From Asterella californica (lineage: Eukaryota > Streptophyta > Marchantiopsida > Marchantiales > Aytoniaceae): a stretch of DNA of 64,000 bases. Positions 36,115 to 49,300 of this stretch are shown piece after piece. Position 1 is the first letter of the stretch; every line of letters starts with the position of its first letter. The DNA is taken from contig JAYKYS010000004.1 of the NCBI GenBank assembly GCA_036924285.1, forward strand, positions 23,654,001 to 23,718,000, read 5' to 3'. The notes under the pieces are model-generated. The model saw only the letters and a program-made list of their open reading frames with translations, had not been told where the DNA came from and searched no databases. The translations under genes and the position numbers were made by a program.

Positions 36115-36409
36115 AGTGACGACATCACATAAATACTTATGATGGTTTCTGTCATAATACTGACTCTCAACAGCGTTTATCGTTCATGACCAACTCAACA
36201 TAGAGTCTGAACAAACGAATACAATTTTGTTTCAGTTGATATAATAGACACTTGGAGGTTGGTTGTTATCATCGCTCATTCGATGATGTCCACTTGCTCA
36301 TCATGTTGAGGAGAATAGTGGATAAAAGAACGGTCTTTAATATAATTTGACTACTATCTTCTCAAATCTTTTTGAGTTTCAATGTCTCTGAATGTCCAAA
36401 ATGCTTTCA

Positions 36410-36533
36410 GATGGCTTTGTCAACAATTATGCCCTCGCATATATCATGCAGACACTCAAAGGAGAAGAGCTGATGGCTTTGTCAACAATTATGCTCTCGC
36501 ATATATCATGTTCTCACTCAAGGGAGAAGAGCT
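36410..36533. repeat. Two 62-bp tandem units
   Basis: gatggctttgtcaacaatta begins at 36410 and at 36472. The units also share ctcgcatatatcatg and gagaagagct. Because 62 is not a multiple of three, the two units cannot encode the same peptide in one frame. Confidence 0.9.
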
Positions 36534-37500
36534 ATTCCAATGGAGGTATGGATGGGTGCATTCTTGTTTCAGTTAGGTCTCGGTTGAGCTATATATGTTG
36601 ACACCGAAGAAAATGTGTGCAAGAATTTATGGATAAAGTAGTTCAAGTCATAATTGACATGTCAAGATCTACATATCTTGTGTGAACTAAGGGAGAGAAA
36701 TGACTAAAGTATGTCAAAACTTTTATCAAAAATGTGAATTATTGACTATCAAGGAACCATTGATAGTGTTCACATTCGGATAAAAGCATAAACTGGAGAA
36801 GATAATGCAGTATATAATCCCAACAGTTACCACTCTCTTGTACTTCAAGAGATAGACAATTTTGACAACGTATTGATGAACATAAACACAAACATGTCTC
36901 AGAACACAAATGAAAGACGAACCTTACAACGTTCTCAATTCTACCCAACTGTTACACTCTACCTTATGCTTCAATAGCAAACGATCATTAATGTTGACTT
37001 CCACTGGAGATCTTACATTATCGACAACAATGATTATCAAATGTTTTGACATGAGAATTCTAATTACATTACAAAAATTGTTTACAAAACATCAAGTATG
37101 AAGATTATCGTGGATGAAACAAACATTTACAAAAACCTAGTTGTCTTATTTTAAAGATCATATTCTATCTAATATGCAACAAAGTTAATCCACGCTTTCT
37201 ACATCTACATGATATATAAAACACCAAGTGATACTATGAAAGATTTTGAAATTCTTTAATACACTCACCAAAATTGTTCCGTTTCAGGTGGAATGTCTTC
37301 ACTTCATCCAAGAGATTAAAGTGAAGAAGAGATTCCAAAAATCTTGCTGAATTTTCACTTGATTTTTATTAAATCAGTTCCTAAATGCTTTTGGTGATTT
37401 CTGTTGTATTTCTTCAAACTGCACTTTCTAATAAAAGATTACAAGAGATCAAGAGATTATTCGGTTACAATCAATTTCATTCATATAATAACTCATTGCT

Positions 37501-37645
37501 TATTCGATTTCCACTATGTATAGTTCGATGTTTATTCGATTTCTACTATGTATAGTTCGATATATTATTCGGAGAAAGAGCATACAAGTGACCCTCTTGT
37601 TCACTGTTTATTCGATTTCCATTGTGTATAGTTCGATACATTATT
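37501..37645. repeat. Three copies of a ~30-bp motif
   Basis: ttattcgatttc followed by tatgtatagttcgat (tgtgtatagttcgat in the third) occurs at about 37501, 37533 and 37608. The second and third are followed by a similar tattattc..agag stretch. Confidence 0.75.
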
Positions 37646-37899
37646 CAGAGAGAACATACAAGTAACCCTCTCGTTCTCCCCGAAAGAATGCAAAAAATCA
37701 CAACAACGCCAATCTTATAATCAAGCTATTTACTTTTGTTTTCACTTGATCACCCCCTCAAGATTTGCATATCACTTGATCTCCCCTCTCTGTTAAATTC
37801 CTAAAGACATTGTGTACACGAGGACTTGAAAAACTTGACGTGACGAACTAATCACTCCAACATGATTGATTTGTGTATTTTCACATAGAAATCACATTC

Positions 37900-38240
37900 C
37901 GACGATTATTAACTGAACGACATCCACATGTCATTCAACAACCATATTCTCATTTCTATCTTTATGAACAGAACGACATCCACATATCACTCAACAATCA
38001 TCATCACGCATACCATTCAGCAAACATCTTTTACGAATTGAATGACATCAACAAACCTCATTTCTTTAAAAGGTGATATTTTTGCACGAATTCAGGTCCC
38101 AGGTCCCAATCTTTACGAGTTGAACAACATCCAAGGATCATTCAAAAATCATCATCACATTCCAAATCTCATAAAACATCAATCCTTCATTCAAAAATCA
38201 CCATCACTTCTGACCCTTATGAACTGAATGGTATTCATGC
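37900..38240. repeat. Degenerate minisatellite-like array
   Basis: Units of about 55-100 bp built on tttatgaactgaacgacatc and attcaacaatcatcatcac recur at about 37910, 37965, 38030, 38115 and 38213 with many changes. Confidence 0.55.
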
Positions 38241-38772
38241 AACCATCTCCACAATCTGAATAGCATCATTGTACCATTCTTTCCAGTAGATGAATGACAT
38301 AATGCATAACCCTAATGTAATCGATTGAATAAAAACATTCTGCGAATTCTCGTACCCTCAATTCTTTGTTGGTTTACGACTTAAAGCTGAATGACAAGAG
38401 ATTGAATATTTTGCTAGAATTCATAAATCATAAATCGTTCTCAATTCTCTGTTGGATTACGATTTAAAATTGAATGACAAGATACTGAATATCCTGCTAG
38501 AATTCATGAATCGTTGGAAACATCCAAGACACACTTTCACATGATCTATAGAAGAAAACCAGAGAAACACAGACAAGGTAAAACGTCACCGTAAAAGAGA
38601 AACTTGATGTGTGCAGAAACCTGAATAAACTGAGAAAAGCAGAGTATCATTTAACACTAAGTAACAACGCCCGGAAAAAATATGAACTCAAGGAAATAAT
38701 AACTATGTGAATAAATACCATTCAACTTCGCACCGTATGAGTAGTCAATGATCTCTCGCATCAACTCGCAAT

Positions 38773-38955
38773 ATTACCAACACAAACAGACTTGTAAGCA
38801 AAGACAGACCTGTAAACTACATGAAACTGTACATTGCCACTTTACTGATCTCTGCCACCCAGTATTACCAACACAAACAGACCTGTAAGCACAGAAAGAC
38901 CTGTAAACTACATCAAACTGAACAGTGCCAGTTTATTGATCTCTTTCACCATGGA
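38773..38955. repeat. Two 91-bp tandem units
   Basis: attaccaacacaaacagact starts at 38773 and, with one difference, at 38864. Both units continue gacctgtaaactacat, then aaactg and ttgatctct-like sequence. Confidence 0.85.
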
Positions 38956-41719
38956 CTCCACGTCCGAATTGCCACCAGGAAATTGAAGAGAGGGTCGACC
39001 AAGTGATATGCAAAACCTGAACGTGTAACCAAGTGAAGAGACGGTTTCGTAACGATGACAAAGTACATAACCCTAATAACCGTGTGAGCATTCATCTTTC
39101 GAAACCACAGTGATGCGGTGCTGGCAAGAAACATGCTCGGAAACGGACCCACGCCGCCTACCTCAAGGCTGACAGAAGGCGCGAAAACGACATGCAAGCC
39201 TGCCTCCAACATGGTGGTGCGGGCCCCTAATCCTACAAGCTAAAAGCTGTCGTACTAAAAACCTCCACCACATCATATCAGATTCTCTCGCACGTGCGTT
39301 GTTTGCTGACCAGATATTTAGACTAGTTATACTGCAGGTTCCACGCGAGGCCAAGATGGGCCCCAAATGCTACCTTGGAAACAGCTCGGGCCGTGCGCTT
39401 CAGGAAACTAGACTCCACCGGAAAATTATATACAAGGCACTGCCACAAATGTTTGGATGGACCAGATGCTCTTCGCCACTGCCAACGTTTTGACAACCAA
39501 AGGAACAAAGACATCCATCCTCTCTACTGGACCTACCCAGAATCGCCCGAAACTGTATGCTCTGGCGTGTGTCCTAATACGCAAGGATGGAAGCCGAGAC
39601 TTCCGCATGCAATGCAATTCTTGGCGAACGATAAAACAGGCGCATCAAACTCACCTGGTGAGAATTCAGCACGGGAATCGTGGTCTCGAATCTCTGGGCA
39701 ACGAAAATGCCACATGACGTCAAAGAGTGGGACTCCAAGCAAATTATCCAGAACTCACTCATGCTCCACTCATGAAAATTGGCATGCATTACTGCGTTCG
39801 AAGAGATGCTCCATCGTATCAGAGAAGTTATCGGGTGTAAAAAGAGGCCTCGAGCTATATCACCATACGAAGTGTCACAGTACACCACAGCGCTTGCAGC
39901 GGCTAGATGAACGAGAACCCAAAGGCATGCTTCTGCATCAGTAACACTATTACGCTATGAAATCGTACTACCAAATGCAATATTCAGCACCAGGAGCCAA
40001 GACTAAGCCAATATCCACGCTTCTGGCACTTCCAAGCACTGAGTGGCTAGCCTCTGAACCAAACGAAGCAAGCTGCGACGAAATGCCAAACTACCTAACT
40101 TCCAGCACGCAACAACACGTATTTGGGCGAGGACCGACTCCCACACCTTACCATGATGCATCACTGAAACCCACTAGAAACACCTGGCTTTCGAGGACAT
40201 ATATAGTAGTAATTATCATCATTTAAGGACGAAGGAAAAAGATGACTGACCCTATACGCTTGCAACGTCATCTCCTTCAAAGATATATTCTTCACTTCTC
40301 GACATCCCTTTCTAGCCCACAACAGGGAATACTCCTCTTTCGAGAGATATCTTACAGAAAGGAAAGTGATACGTTGCAGTCGGCAACTGCAGTGAAAACT
40401 TTCTACTTCTACCTACCCATGTAATCCTTAGACAATAGCAACAGCTACGTCCTACTCTCCTGATACAGTAAATTGGTGCAAAGTCATGATGATGGGCTCA
40501 GCTTTTCGTCTCACAACTTCCCCCTGTGAAAGCGATTCCAAAGCGCACAGCATCGAAAACTTGGAATTCTGTCGCTTAGAACTGGCTTTATCACTCCCAG
40601 CGGTTTAGCACACAAGTAGCACGGGGGTAGCCGAGGGACGCTACAACAGGAAACTGGACAGGTGCTGCTCCATTGCAAGTTCAATCCAGATACTAAACAG
40701 AAAAAGAAACCACTACCAGAACTTGCAGTTGCCGAACATATAGAAGTAGTTCCAAGAAAGAAGAAAAGAACACGACGTTACAACTTTAGCCAAAACCCTC
40801 AGCTTAAGCTGTAGGCCATGCGCTCCCAAGGCGTCTCTCACGAAGAGAAGAATGCGCGTGCTGACAAAACCTTCGACCTCCTCATCCACGTGAAACTGTA
40901 TCCGGGAGCTCCACGGCTACCCTCTCCCTACAAGTAGACACTCACCCTTAGAAGAACAACACTTGCTTTGATCCTCTTAAGAGATCCACTGCATGAACAA
41001 CTGTCCAACAAGCTCAGCAACAGATGGGGCTCCAGTATCAAGCCAGAGAGAGCCCATCTCTGGCTTATCAGAACAAAGCTTCAGTTGATTGGACCTAGCT
41101 TCGCAGTAGCTGGAACCGAATACAACCCTCCATTGTATCTCCAACTTGGAGGGTAGGTGCATGAAGTTCCCAGTGATAGTGGTTGTGAGGGCAGGAGCAC
41201 CAAATTCCACAGGAGTGATATCTTGGTGATACGAATATCTGCTCTCAGAGACGCAGCTACAAAGCATAGAGAGGCTGCACAGGCACGAGCAGCCTGAGTT
41301 TGAATCCCCTTCCTAGTCAGACTGCGATTGTCACCTTGAGGAGCTCACTGTTCACCAGCTTGTGCTCTTGAAAGAAGAGAAGCACATCCTTTGTACATAA
41401 TACGATCCCAGCATAGGACGTCAATGATCCTGTAAGCACTGATGCAAGTGATTCCTCGGCCAGCCCTAGTCGCCCGTAAGAATCTTGGAATCAGTTCCCA
41501 CACAGTACTCTTTGCGGACGAACCTTTCACGTGGCCAAAACTTAGTAACTTCATGCTACTCAAACTTTCGACTCTCCCCTGGTCCACATAACCAGTGCAC
41601 TGCGATCATGTTGAACCTGTACATATGCGATTGTAGGTCCCAAGAAAGAGACAGCTATGCTTTTAACTCTCCAGGATTCTTGACCAGAGTCATGCAATCA
41701 CCATCCTTCCAAAGTAGTA
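38900..41719. other. GC-richer segment downstream of UPF1; no protein recognised
   Basis: Composition matches that of the genes rather than the AT-rich spacer, and it directly follows the UPF1 stop codon on the minus strand. The longest reading frame (39375-39944, +) has no recognisable motif, and its codon pattern is unconvincing. It may be a long UPF1 3' UTR, an unrecognised gene, or old intergenic DNA. Not decidable from sequence alone. Confidence 0.4.
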
Positions 41720-43380
41720 TTAGCCATTGTAGTGGCGCCGCTGGTGCTGTGACGTCTGCTGCTGCTGCTGCTGCTGCTGCTGCGTCAGTGGCTGTGTGTA
41801 CTGGGTGAACGGCTGGGAATACAACGGCCCCATGATTCCCTGAATAACCAACCAAACCGAATCGTCAATTCTATAAGCACACGCTTGCTTCTTCATCAGA
41901 CAACCAACATCGACAACTGGGAGTTATAGTACGATCTGGAAGGGCGACAAAAGTATTCCAGGGAAAGTACAACGCAACTAACCGAGATCTGGAACCTCTA
42001 TGAAAGATCGTAAACCGAAACAACAATATAAGAAATAAACCTGTGACTGAAGAGGCCCGCCTAGCCCATAATGGGCTTGCGTGGATGGTCCATCCTGTGT
42101 ACGATCACTGAACCCAACCTGTGTGAAGAGCCCTTGAGAACCATGCGGAATAAAATCCTGAAGACAGAAGCTACTCGGTTAGAACGATCCAGCAGGAACA
42201 AAAGACGGCAACGGTGACTTTGTCTAAATTTGATAATGGAAACTGGTTTAAACAAGGCTCACCTGTGAAATAAAATCACTGCCAGTAGTACCGTGCTGAT
42301 AGCCACCTTGTGAATTTTGATTCATGAAGTCGCCTGAATACGTCCCTTGGCTTCCCTGTGTGACATACTCAACACCGTAGCCACCTTGTGATGCCTGAAA
42401 AAATTCCCACAAATCACGATCAACTATAAGCAGAACTATGTTCGAGCATTCACGCAGAGTACAGCCAAGATTCAACAACGGGACGGCGTAGCGATACAAG
42501 ACAAACAAACCTGAGTGGAAAATTCAGGCCCTGTGTAGGCAACATGTGAGCCTTGCGATTTAAAGTCGTCTCCCAGGAAATCCTGACGAAACGACCAAAG
42601 AAAGGTGATTAAGTCAAAACACATTCTGCAGATCCCACAATCCATCTGCAGGATGTCAGAGAAAAATCGAATGCCAATATAGAGTGTAAGGCTAGTTAAC
42701 GCAGATTATCGGACTTCCAGGTGAAGGTGACGACGTTACGAGTAAACTTCGGCTTTGTGCGAAACTTGTGCGAATAATCACCACTATTCAACGTACCTGC
42801 GACATGCCCAGGGAAAATCCATCTCGAATGTTCTGACTCAGGCCTTGGGACTGTGTCTGTAGAAAAACAAACTCCAATACTGAGACATGTCCAACAAAAG
42901 GTTGTGGAGAAACAACAATTCTGGGACACTCCGCTCCGGATTGCAGTTGCAGGTCTCTACAACGGTCAGTATGAAACAACGGTCCACATTCCTATCATAC
43001 CTGGGTCATTAATCCTTGCTGTAATAGAGGTCCACCAACGGAAGGTTGTGTGGCTGGGTTCTCAATCCCAGCGAACGAAAAGCCAGCTCCAATTGTGCCG
43101 TGTGATTGTGAAGCTTGATGGTGGGAAAGATGACCTCCGATTGGTCCGCCGGCACTCCCACGACCAGCACCAAAACCTCTACTACCAGCTTGAGGACCTT
43201 GAGGAACCGCCCCAATCGGACCGTGCACACCTCCTCGAGAAGGTATAGCATACGGTTGAGTATGAGGTGCACCAGGAAACGCTGGAAGAGGTATGCGTGA
43301 CGGAGTAAGGCCTCCATGATGCGGAACACCGGACTTGTGAACCCCGTTTGTCATGCCTCCAAAGTTCATATATCCACTTC
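41720..43380 (-). other. UPF1: UPF1 C-terminal Gly/Pro-rich and SQ/TQ-cluster tail with polyglutamine
   Basis: Exon 43001-43380 is Gly/Pro/His-rich ([34 protein letters not shown]). The last five exons carry about twelve SQ and several TQ dipeptides, the target form of the SMG1-type PI3K-like kinase that phosphorylates UPF1. Exons 43001-43380, 42797-42856, 42511-42582, 42263-42394 and 42041-42157 each end exactly on a Ser-Gln or Thr-Gln pair. The last exon contains nine glutamines from an uninterrupted CAG run (minus strand; 41756-41782), then [11 protein letters not shown] and TAA. Confidence 0.93.
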
Positions 43381-46300
43381 CTGACAGAGGAAACACAACG
43401 TTCTCAGTAACTCTTCGAATCATGACACTGTTTATACAACAATACCAATGACCGCATTCTGCTTGTCCTTGGACCCCTCAAACCCGAGAGGCGGATGCCA
43501 GCTTAGTACATACCATTACGTCCATCGACAACTCGCCCGCGACCACTTCGCCTATCATGAAAACCTGTACCGGAAGCGGCGCTTGCAGTGGGCACAGGCA
43601 CAAAGCCCTCCCCCGAACCAGTAGCAGGACCACCACCCGGATACACGCGGCGATCGTTGTAGATCTGCTGGTCGGTAAACGGTAGAAGTTAGGAAGGATA
43701 CGGGTAAACAAAAGTTCCTGACTCCTTTTAAAATCTTCTACGCCTCAGGTTATGCTCCTTAAGCTTCCAACATGTCATCCAGTTTCAAAGCACCACTTTT
43801 TGCTAGTGGAGTGGGCCTATGACTAAAATTCAGGGAGCCCTACGGAACTGAACTGCAGTTACATCAGAATTTTGCCTGATACCTTTTTAGGCTTTTGGAA
43901 CTGCACCATACTCTGCTTCAAGTTGTTGAGTGCACCCTCGACCAGGCACTCATGCTCCTGCACCGGAAAAGGTTGATGATGTTAGTATTCCGGCATGAAC
44001 TTTGAGAGGCCATTCGACATTCCGAACGAAGATAAATGCTTAACAAACACGATGCAAACACGATGCAAGGCCTCCTAAATAAAAGTCACACTAACTTGCG
44101 TGATACACCAGAAAAACTGAAAGAATTTCCCGACCGAGTGCACATCCCGTGTTTTACCCTGCAATCGGACAGCCGCATATGTGGAGACCTATAAGTCGAG
44201 AAACAGGACCCACCTTGTAATGTGTCAACAAGCTGTTCCATAATGGCTGTTTGCTCAGCACCTTCGGGTTCCCTAAAATGACTATTCCGTAACGAGCCCT
44301 TGTTAGGGCCACGTTCAACCTTCGTGGATCGTTCAAAAAGCCAATGCCCTGCAAAACAAGAATGTCGAAGCACACGTGTTACTTAGCTGCAACGCTACGG
44401 CTCCACGAAACCGAATGCTGTAATGAAAAATACTGAGGGCCCTACCTGATGTTCGTTGCTCCTAACACAAGAAAGAATGATGTAATCCTTCTCCCGACCT
44501 TGAAAAGAGTCGACACTTGCTACCTGGATGTCGACAGACAATCAATAAGATTCAAACACGTCAAGACGACCCTCAACGCAGAAGTTTCTCGGACCATTCA
44601 GAGCGATAAACGGTCGAAAGATCTCTCTTTCACGTCCAAACACTCAGATGTAGGTCGTTACATACTTCGATTTCTTTGTATAACTGCTGTCGAAGCGAAC
44701 CATTCCTTGCCATGTGATTCACAATGTAAGCTCGTTGGCCTTCATATGGCGTAATAACACCGATCTGCACAAGCGGTAGTTCCTCACCAAAATATCCAGA
44801 AAGACTCTGATTATTAAACCCCAGCTACAGACTGAAGGCAAATGCCCCGGTAAATTTCCGAAACATACCTGACTTGGATTGACCCCACTTTTCAGGAAGG
44901 TGGTAACAATCTTCTCGACGTTCGCAGACTCTGTACGATTCAAATAGGATGTACCACTGGCACTTATTTCCTCTTGTCCCATCTGTTTGAAAACGAACAC
45001 CAAGTCAGTGCAACAAAAAGAGGTCTGTCAATGCCAAGCTGACGATCTACCGTTGAGAGCTTACGAGGTGAGAGCTTAGAAGGTGTTAACAGTGAAAGCT
45101 CGTTATAATCACACAATTCGTGAAGCAGAAAATACGAGTAAAGTAGTACCATGCAACACGATTCCAGACGGTTTACTCGAAAAGTTGGTTCAAAGATTAT
45201 ACCATGTTTCGGTCTATGTGAAAGCAGTACAATGCAGGAACTACGCATAAATCAATAGACATATCTTGGTACATGGGAAAAGCAGTTCCCGGAGAAAGAG
45301 TAACTACGCCCACACACTTAGGTCAACCCCAAATAGTTTTGAACCCAGGGAATATATACTGATACACGGGTCAAGCAGCTTTCTGAGAAAACAGTGACTT
45401 CACCCGCACAGTTAGGTAACCCCAAATAGTTTTGAACCCATGCAAGTACCAAGTGAGTAACATGTATGCTAACTTGGTTTGAGAAGTCAAATGTATATAA
45501 CCGAGTTTTGAACCCAGGGAATATACCATCATATTTAACTGCCGGTTACACGAGGGTCTGTCTTGAAAGTCCAGGAAACCGGTTTTACGTAGAGTAAGAA
45601 AACAAAAACAAAGAACAACGAACAACGAATTCTCTCGCTGTATGGAAACTGATAACAGGAGGTGAAAGCTCTTCATCTTCTTGCTCGTCTTGTATTACAC
45701 CCTCAGAATTTTCTCGAGCAAACTGTGATTCACATCATTCTTAAAAAGTAGGGTCCCCAGGTATGAAGATTGAGTTAGATTATAACTAAAGATAGAGCAA
45801 TAGGTCAATCATTCGTGAGAAAGAAAAAGCAAGAATCACACCTTACTAGCAACTTCTGTCCTCTCTTTCTAACCCATGTAGCTGTTACGGTTACTGGTTA
45901 CAACTGCAGTTATTTTCCAACTACCAGGTATCTCTATAGACACAACAAAAGTTCATGCGATGATAACGAGTACAGATAGCGGCCACCGAGAGAGTTCAAC
46001 ACAAGGAAACCGTGATGATAGCAAGCTTGCGACTGTATTGCGGGTGATAAAGACGAAGTATTACTATACCTGCACGTAGAAAAACATTGGCCTGTTCGGT
46101 ACAGGCCATGGAAAATCTATTCCTTGAGATAACCTCTGGTTCATGGTTACGCCATTCTGCAGTGTACCCTCGTAGAAGCTGTTGGAGGGAAACTCGGACA
46201 AACATGGATGCATCCGGTACTGCACCTGCACTCACCAGAAGGAGGCAACCTTAACCAGTCAACCATCTCATCTATGACTGCTTGAATAATTTCATGTAAC

Positions 46301-49300
46301 ACCTGTTCCGACAGCTAATCTATATTCATACGTCGAGAATGGCAGATGTCCGAGAGCTAACATAATGACATGTGCGATCAAAGCCGATAACGAAGGAAGT
46401 TCTGAAACATCTGTTAAGTTCGGCAGGCATTATGCGCGCATGGATCGGGTCTATGTGTATAGCAGCGCAATACAGGGAAATACCCACATATACTTACGTA
46501 AAGGAGTTATCTTCATACGTCGATATGATATGCTCAAGGACCACTCTCTAGTATAGGGGTATGACGCAATTAGTCCAGCCAAGTACACAGTGAGAACCAA
46601 TTAGGGGCCGAATGTGCGTTAACAATGCCTAGCGGAGTTAGCGAATTGTTTTATAACCAGAGGATGTGCCGATGGAAATGTGCAGTGCGAAGCGCATTTC
46701 CAGAATAGGTTCCCCTCGGTATGTCGTCGAATTCGAGTAAGTAAATTACGTAATTAACGTAGTAACGTAGCAATTAATGTAGTCAAGTCGAATTACGTCA
46801 AGGAGTTAATGAAGAACCCAGAAATATATACAGCAAGAAGAGTGAAAGGGTATCTACACTAAATTGCTAACCTTTTTAGCGAAAATTCTAACCTTGGGAA
46901 GGAATGACGGGAATATACAGCAGACAGTACAGTTCTACAAACAGGGGCCCCTGGTATAGAAGAATCGGTGCAGTCCAAACTAATCCATGTTAAGCTCTAA
47001 CTTTTAACTGAAGACGAGGTACTGCACCCGCGGACTAGAACTCAGCATACATTCTTCAATAGTAGGAGAATCGTCCATCTTGGGAAACTAGTATCGGAAA
47101 ACAAAAATTGTAACGCCAAATGACTTTAATAACAACTTCTAATACACCGTGCATCGAGTACAGAATATCTGAGGGTCTCATATATATAAACCCTTAACAA
47201 GTCCATGCAGAAGCTGCGCTAAACATTGAAGCATGAAAACATGGGTACCTTGTTGGTTAAGGCAACAACATGCAATCATACGCCAGAAGTGCAACAACTA
47301 ACAACCTACATTTCAGGTTACCAGAGAAAGAGAAAACCAAATGAAGCACGTAAACAGTAAGACCTGTGTGATTATGGGCTAAATTACTGCTCTCCTAGCA
47401 TTAAAATTTGGCGCAAGTCCAAGATGCAAGTCCAGTTTATCAGAACGAGCAAAAAAACCACATTTCAAAACTAAAATTTCCATAAGACGCATCCATCGAG
47501 TTTATACGACACAAATGCTCAGAAGCACAAAATAACGGCAGAAACGCATTCTGCTTAATTTCAGAGGTAACAGAAAGAAACAAGATGACTAGCATGAGGC
47601 GCCAAAGAAGACAAGAAATACCCTAAACAGAAGGATAATACTCTTTCATGAACACCAATCATACGTAAACAAGACGGATAGCATCTCTACCTGTAGTCGA
47701 ATCGGCTTGACCCCGAGCAAAACAAGCCGCTCAAAAAGAGACTGAGATAGGCCAGCACGCGCGGCTTTCTTACACATGATAACCGGCCCCAGCTGACAAT
47801 GGTCTCCGACCAACACCACCTGTGCACGCATGGTACACAATTGAAGTGAACTTGCACGTTAATTATTTCGCGCTCTAAACAGGAAACAAAGACCAACCTT
47901 GCCACTCAGTACAGTTTATTCAAGGAGACACAACTGCTATTCGGAATTCACCGATGCCGCTTAACTACCATTCAGGAACAAAGATGGAGGCCAAGAGGCT
48001 CATACACACAAATTCGGCTCCTACCTGCTTGCAACCCAGGACCAGAGGGATTGAACATTCGGGCTCTGTTGCTTGAGTGGATTCATCAATCAAAACCTGC
48101 AGCGAGGAACGGAACAAAGCGAGATCAAACCAGAGTAACAAAATTTACAGGCGCCATGTCAGAATCTCGAGTGACACTCGAGTTAAACCCTTAGGACTCC
48201 TCCGATGAATCCAGAAAGAGCTAATGCTGAATCATGTCGAAGTGTCATATGCAAATGTGGTATTTAACATACTCTCATCCTGCGCTCAACAAACTATACT
48301 AAGTCTTGCTCGGTGATACCTGACGAAACCGGAAATTGGACAATCTTGGATCACCAGCACCAACACAAGTACAGCATATGACATCTGCACTTTGAGCAAT
48401 TTCTCTCTCGGTTGCCCGCTTCAGTGCCTTGTACTTTTTCTCATCGGCGCTGGAAAGCTCACCTGCTCAGGAGCACACAAAAAGTACGTCGAAACATGAA
48501 CAAAGAATTGACAAGACATATGACGACGAACGCTGAACTCCCTGTAGCACGCATACTCCAAAAACATTTAACATGCCGCCCGATATCAAATTCAAGCAGA
48601 AGAAGTACGCCACAAACACTTGGAAAATGTTAGTCCTTTTGTTCGCGCCCCTGATCCAGAGAAGGTTCATGGCAGAATCCACAGAAACCGAAGCCACTGC
48701 ACAAGGCTTACCTTGCTCATCTTTCAAAAGTTGCAGCTTATGTAGCTCACTCTTGTCAGACGTATCCAAATGCCTCACCTGATACGTATCGCACCGAATA
48801 CGATTAGACTGACCGGAAGTATCAAATTACTACACCTTATTCCACAACATCATCCAGAAGATACACTTCATTTCAACATCCGATCGCTTTGACCACCACT
48901 GCAAATGTCCAATTCATGAACACATCCACAAGGTTTGGGAGAACAGACGAAGGTAGAGACAGATCTAGAAAAGAATCACGAAACCAAATAGCGTTTTGAC
49001 CTTGTAAATGGAACCTAAAAAGTGAAAGTTGAAAGAGTGTACCTGGTAGTGCAGAGTTAGGTGTTCCACAGGGGAACTGACCGCTTCCCTAGATTTAGCA
49101 CACAACCTAACGACCTGGCACCAGTGAATGCGAGGTGTCAAAGTAAGACAATAACGTGTAACGCACGCTCATGCAGAAACTTTCTTCAAGACCAATCAAG
49201 AGCCTGCTCCACTCGAACCGAAATATAAGGTACATGAAGAGGCTCCGTCAGATAGAAACCGGAAAATACCTTCAATCCCGTGGCACTGATCTTCTCTGCA

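Larger units (their letters stand above)
29800..38900. other. AT-rich spacer with decayed repeats; no intact gene
   Basis: Base composition drops sharply at about 29800 and recovers at about 38900. I see many short imperfect duplications, remnants suggestive of a retrotransposon primer site and of a transposon-type reading frame, and no intact protein. Listed separately: hairpins, tandem units and coding remnants. Confidence 0.7.

Noticed and set aside
36382..36601. Tandemly repeated peptide gene at the 62-bp duplication
   Set aside because: The period is not a multiple of three, so the open frames arise from the DNA duplication, not from a repeated protein.
37900..38240. CRISPR-like array of spaced repeats
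   Set aside because: Units are too variable in length and sequence, and the DNA is clearly eukaryotic. It is a degenerate minisatellite.
39375..39944. 189-codon plus-strand reading frame as a gene
   Set aside because: No recognisable domain, uneven composition, overlapping open frames on both strands, and no splice or family support.
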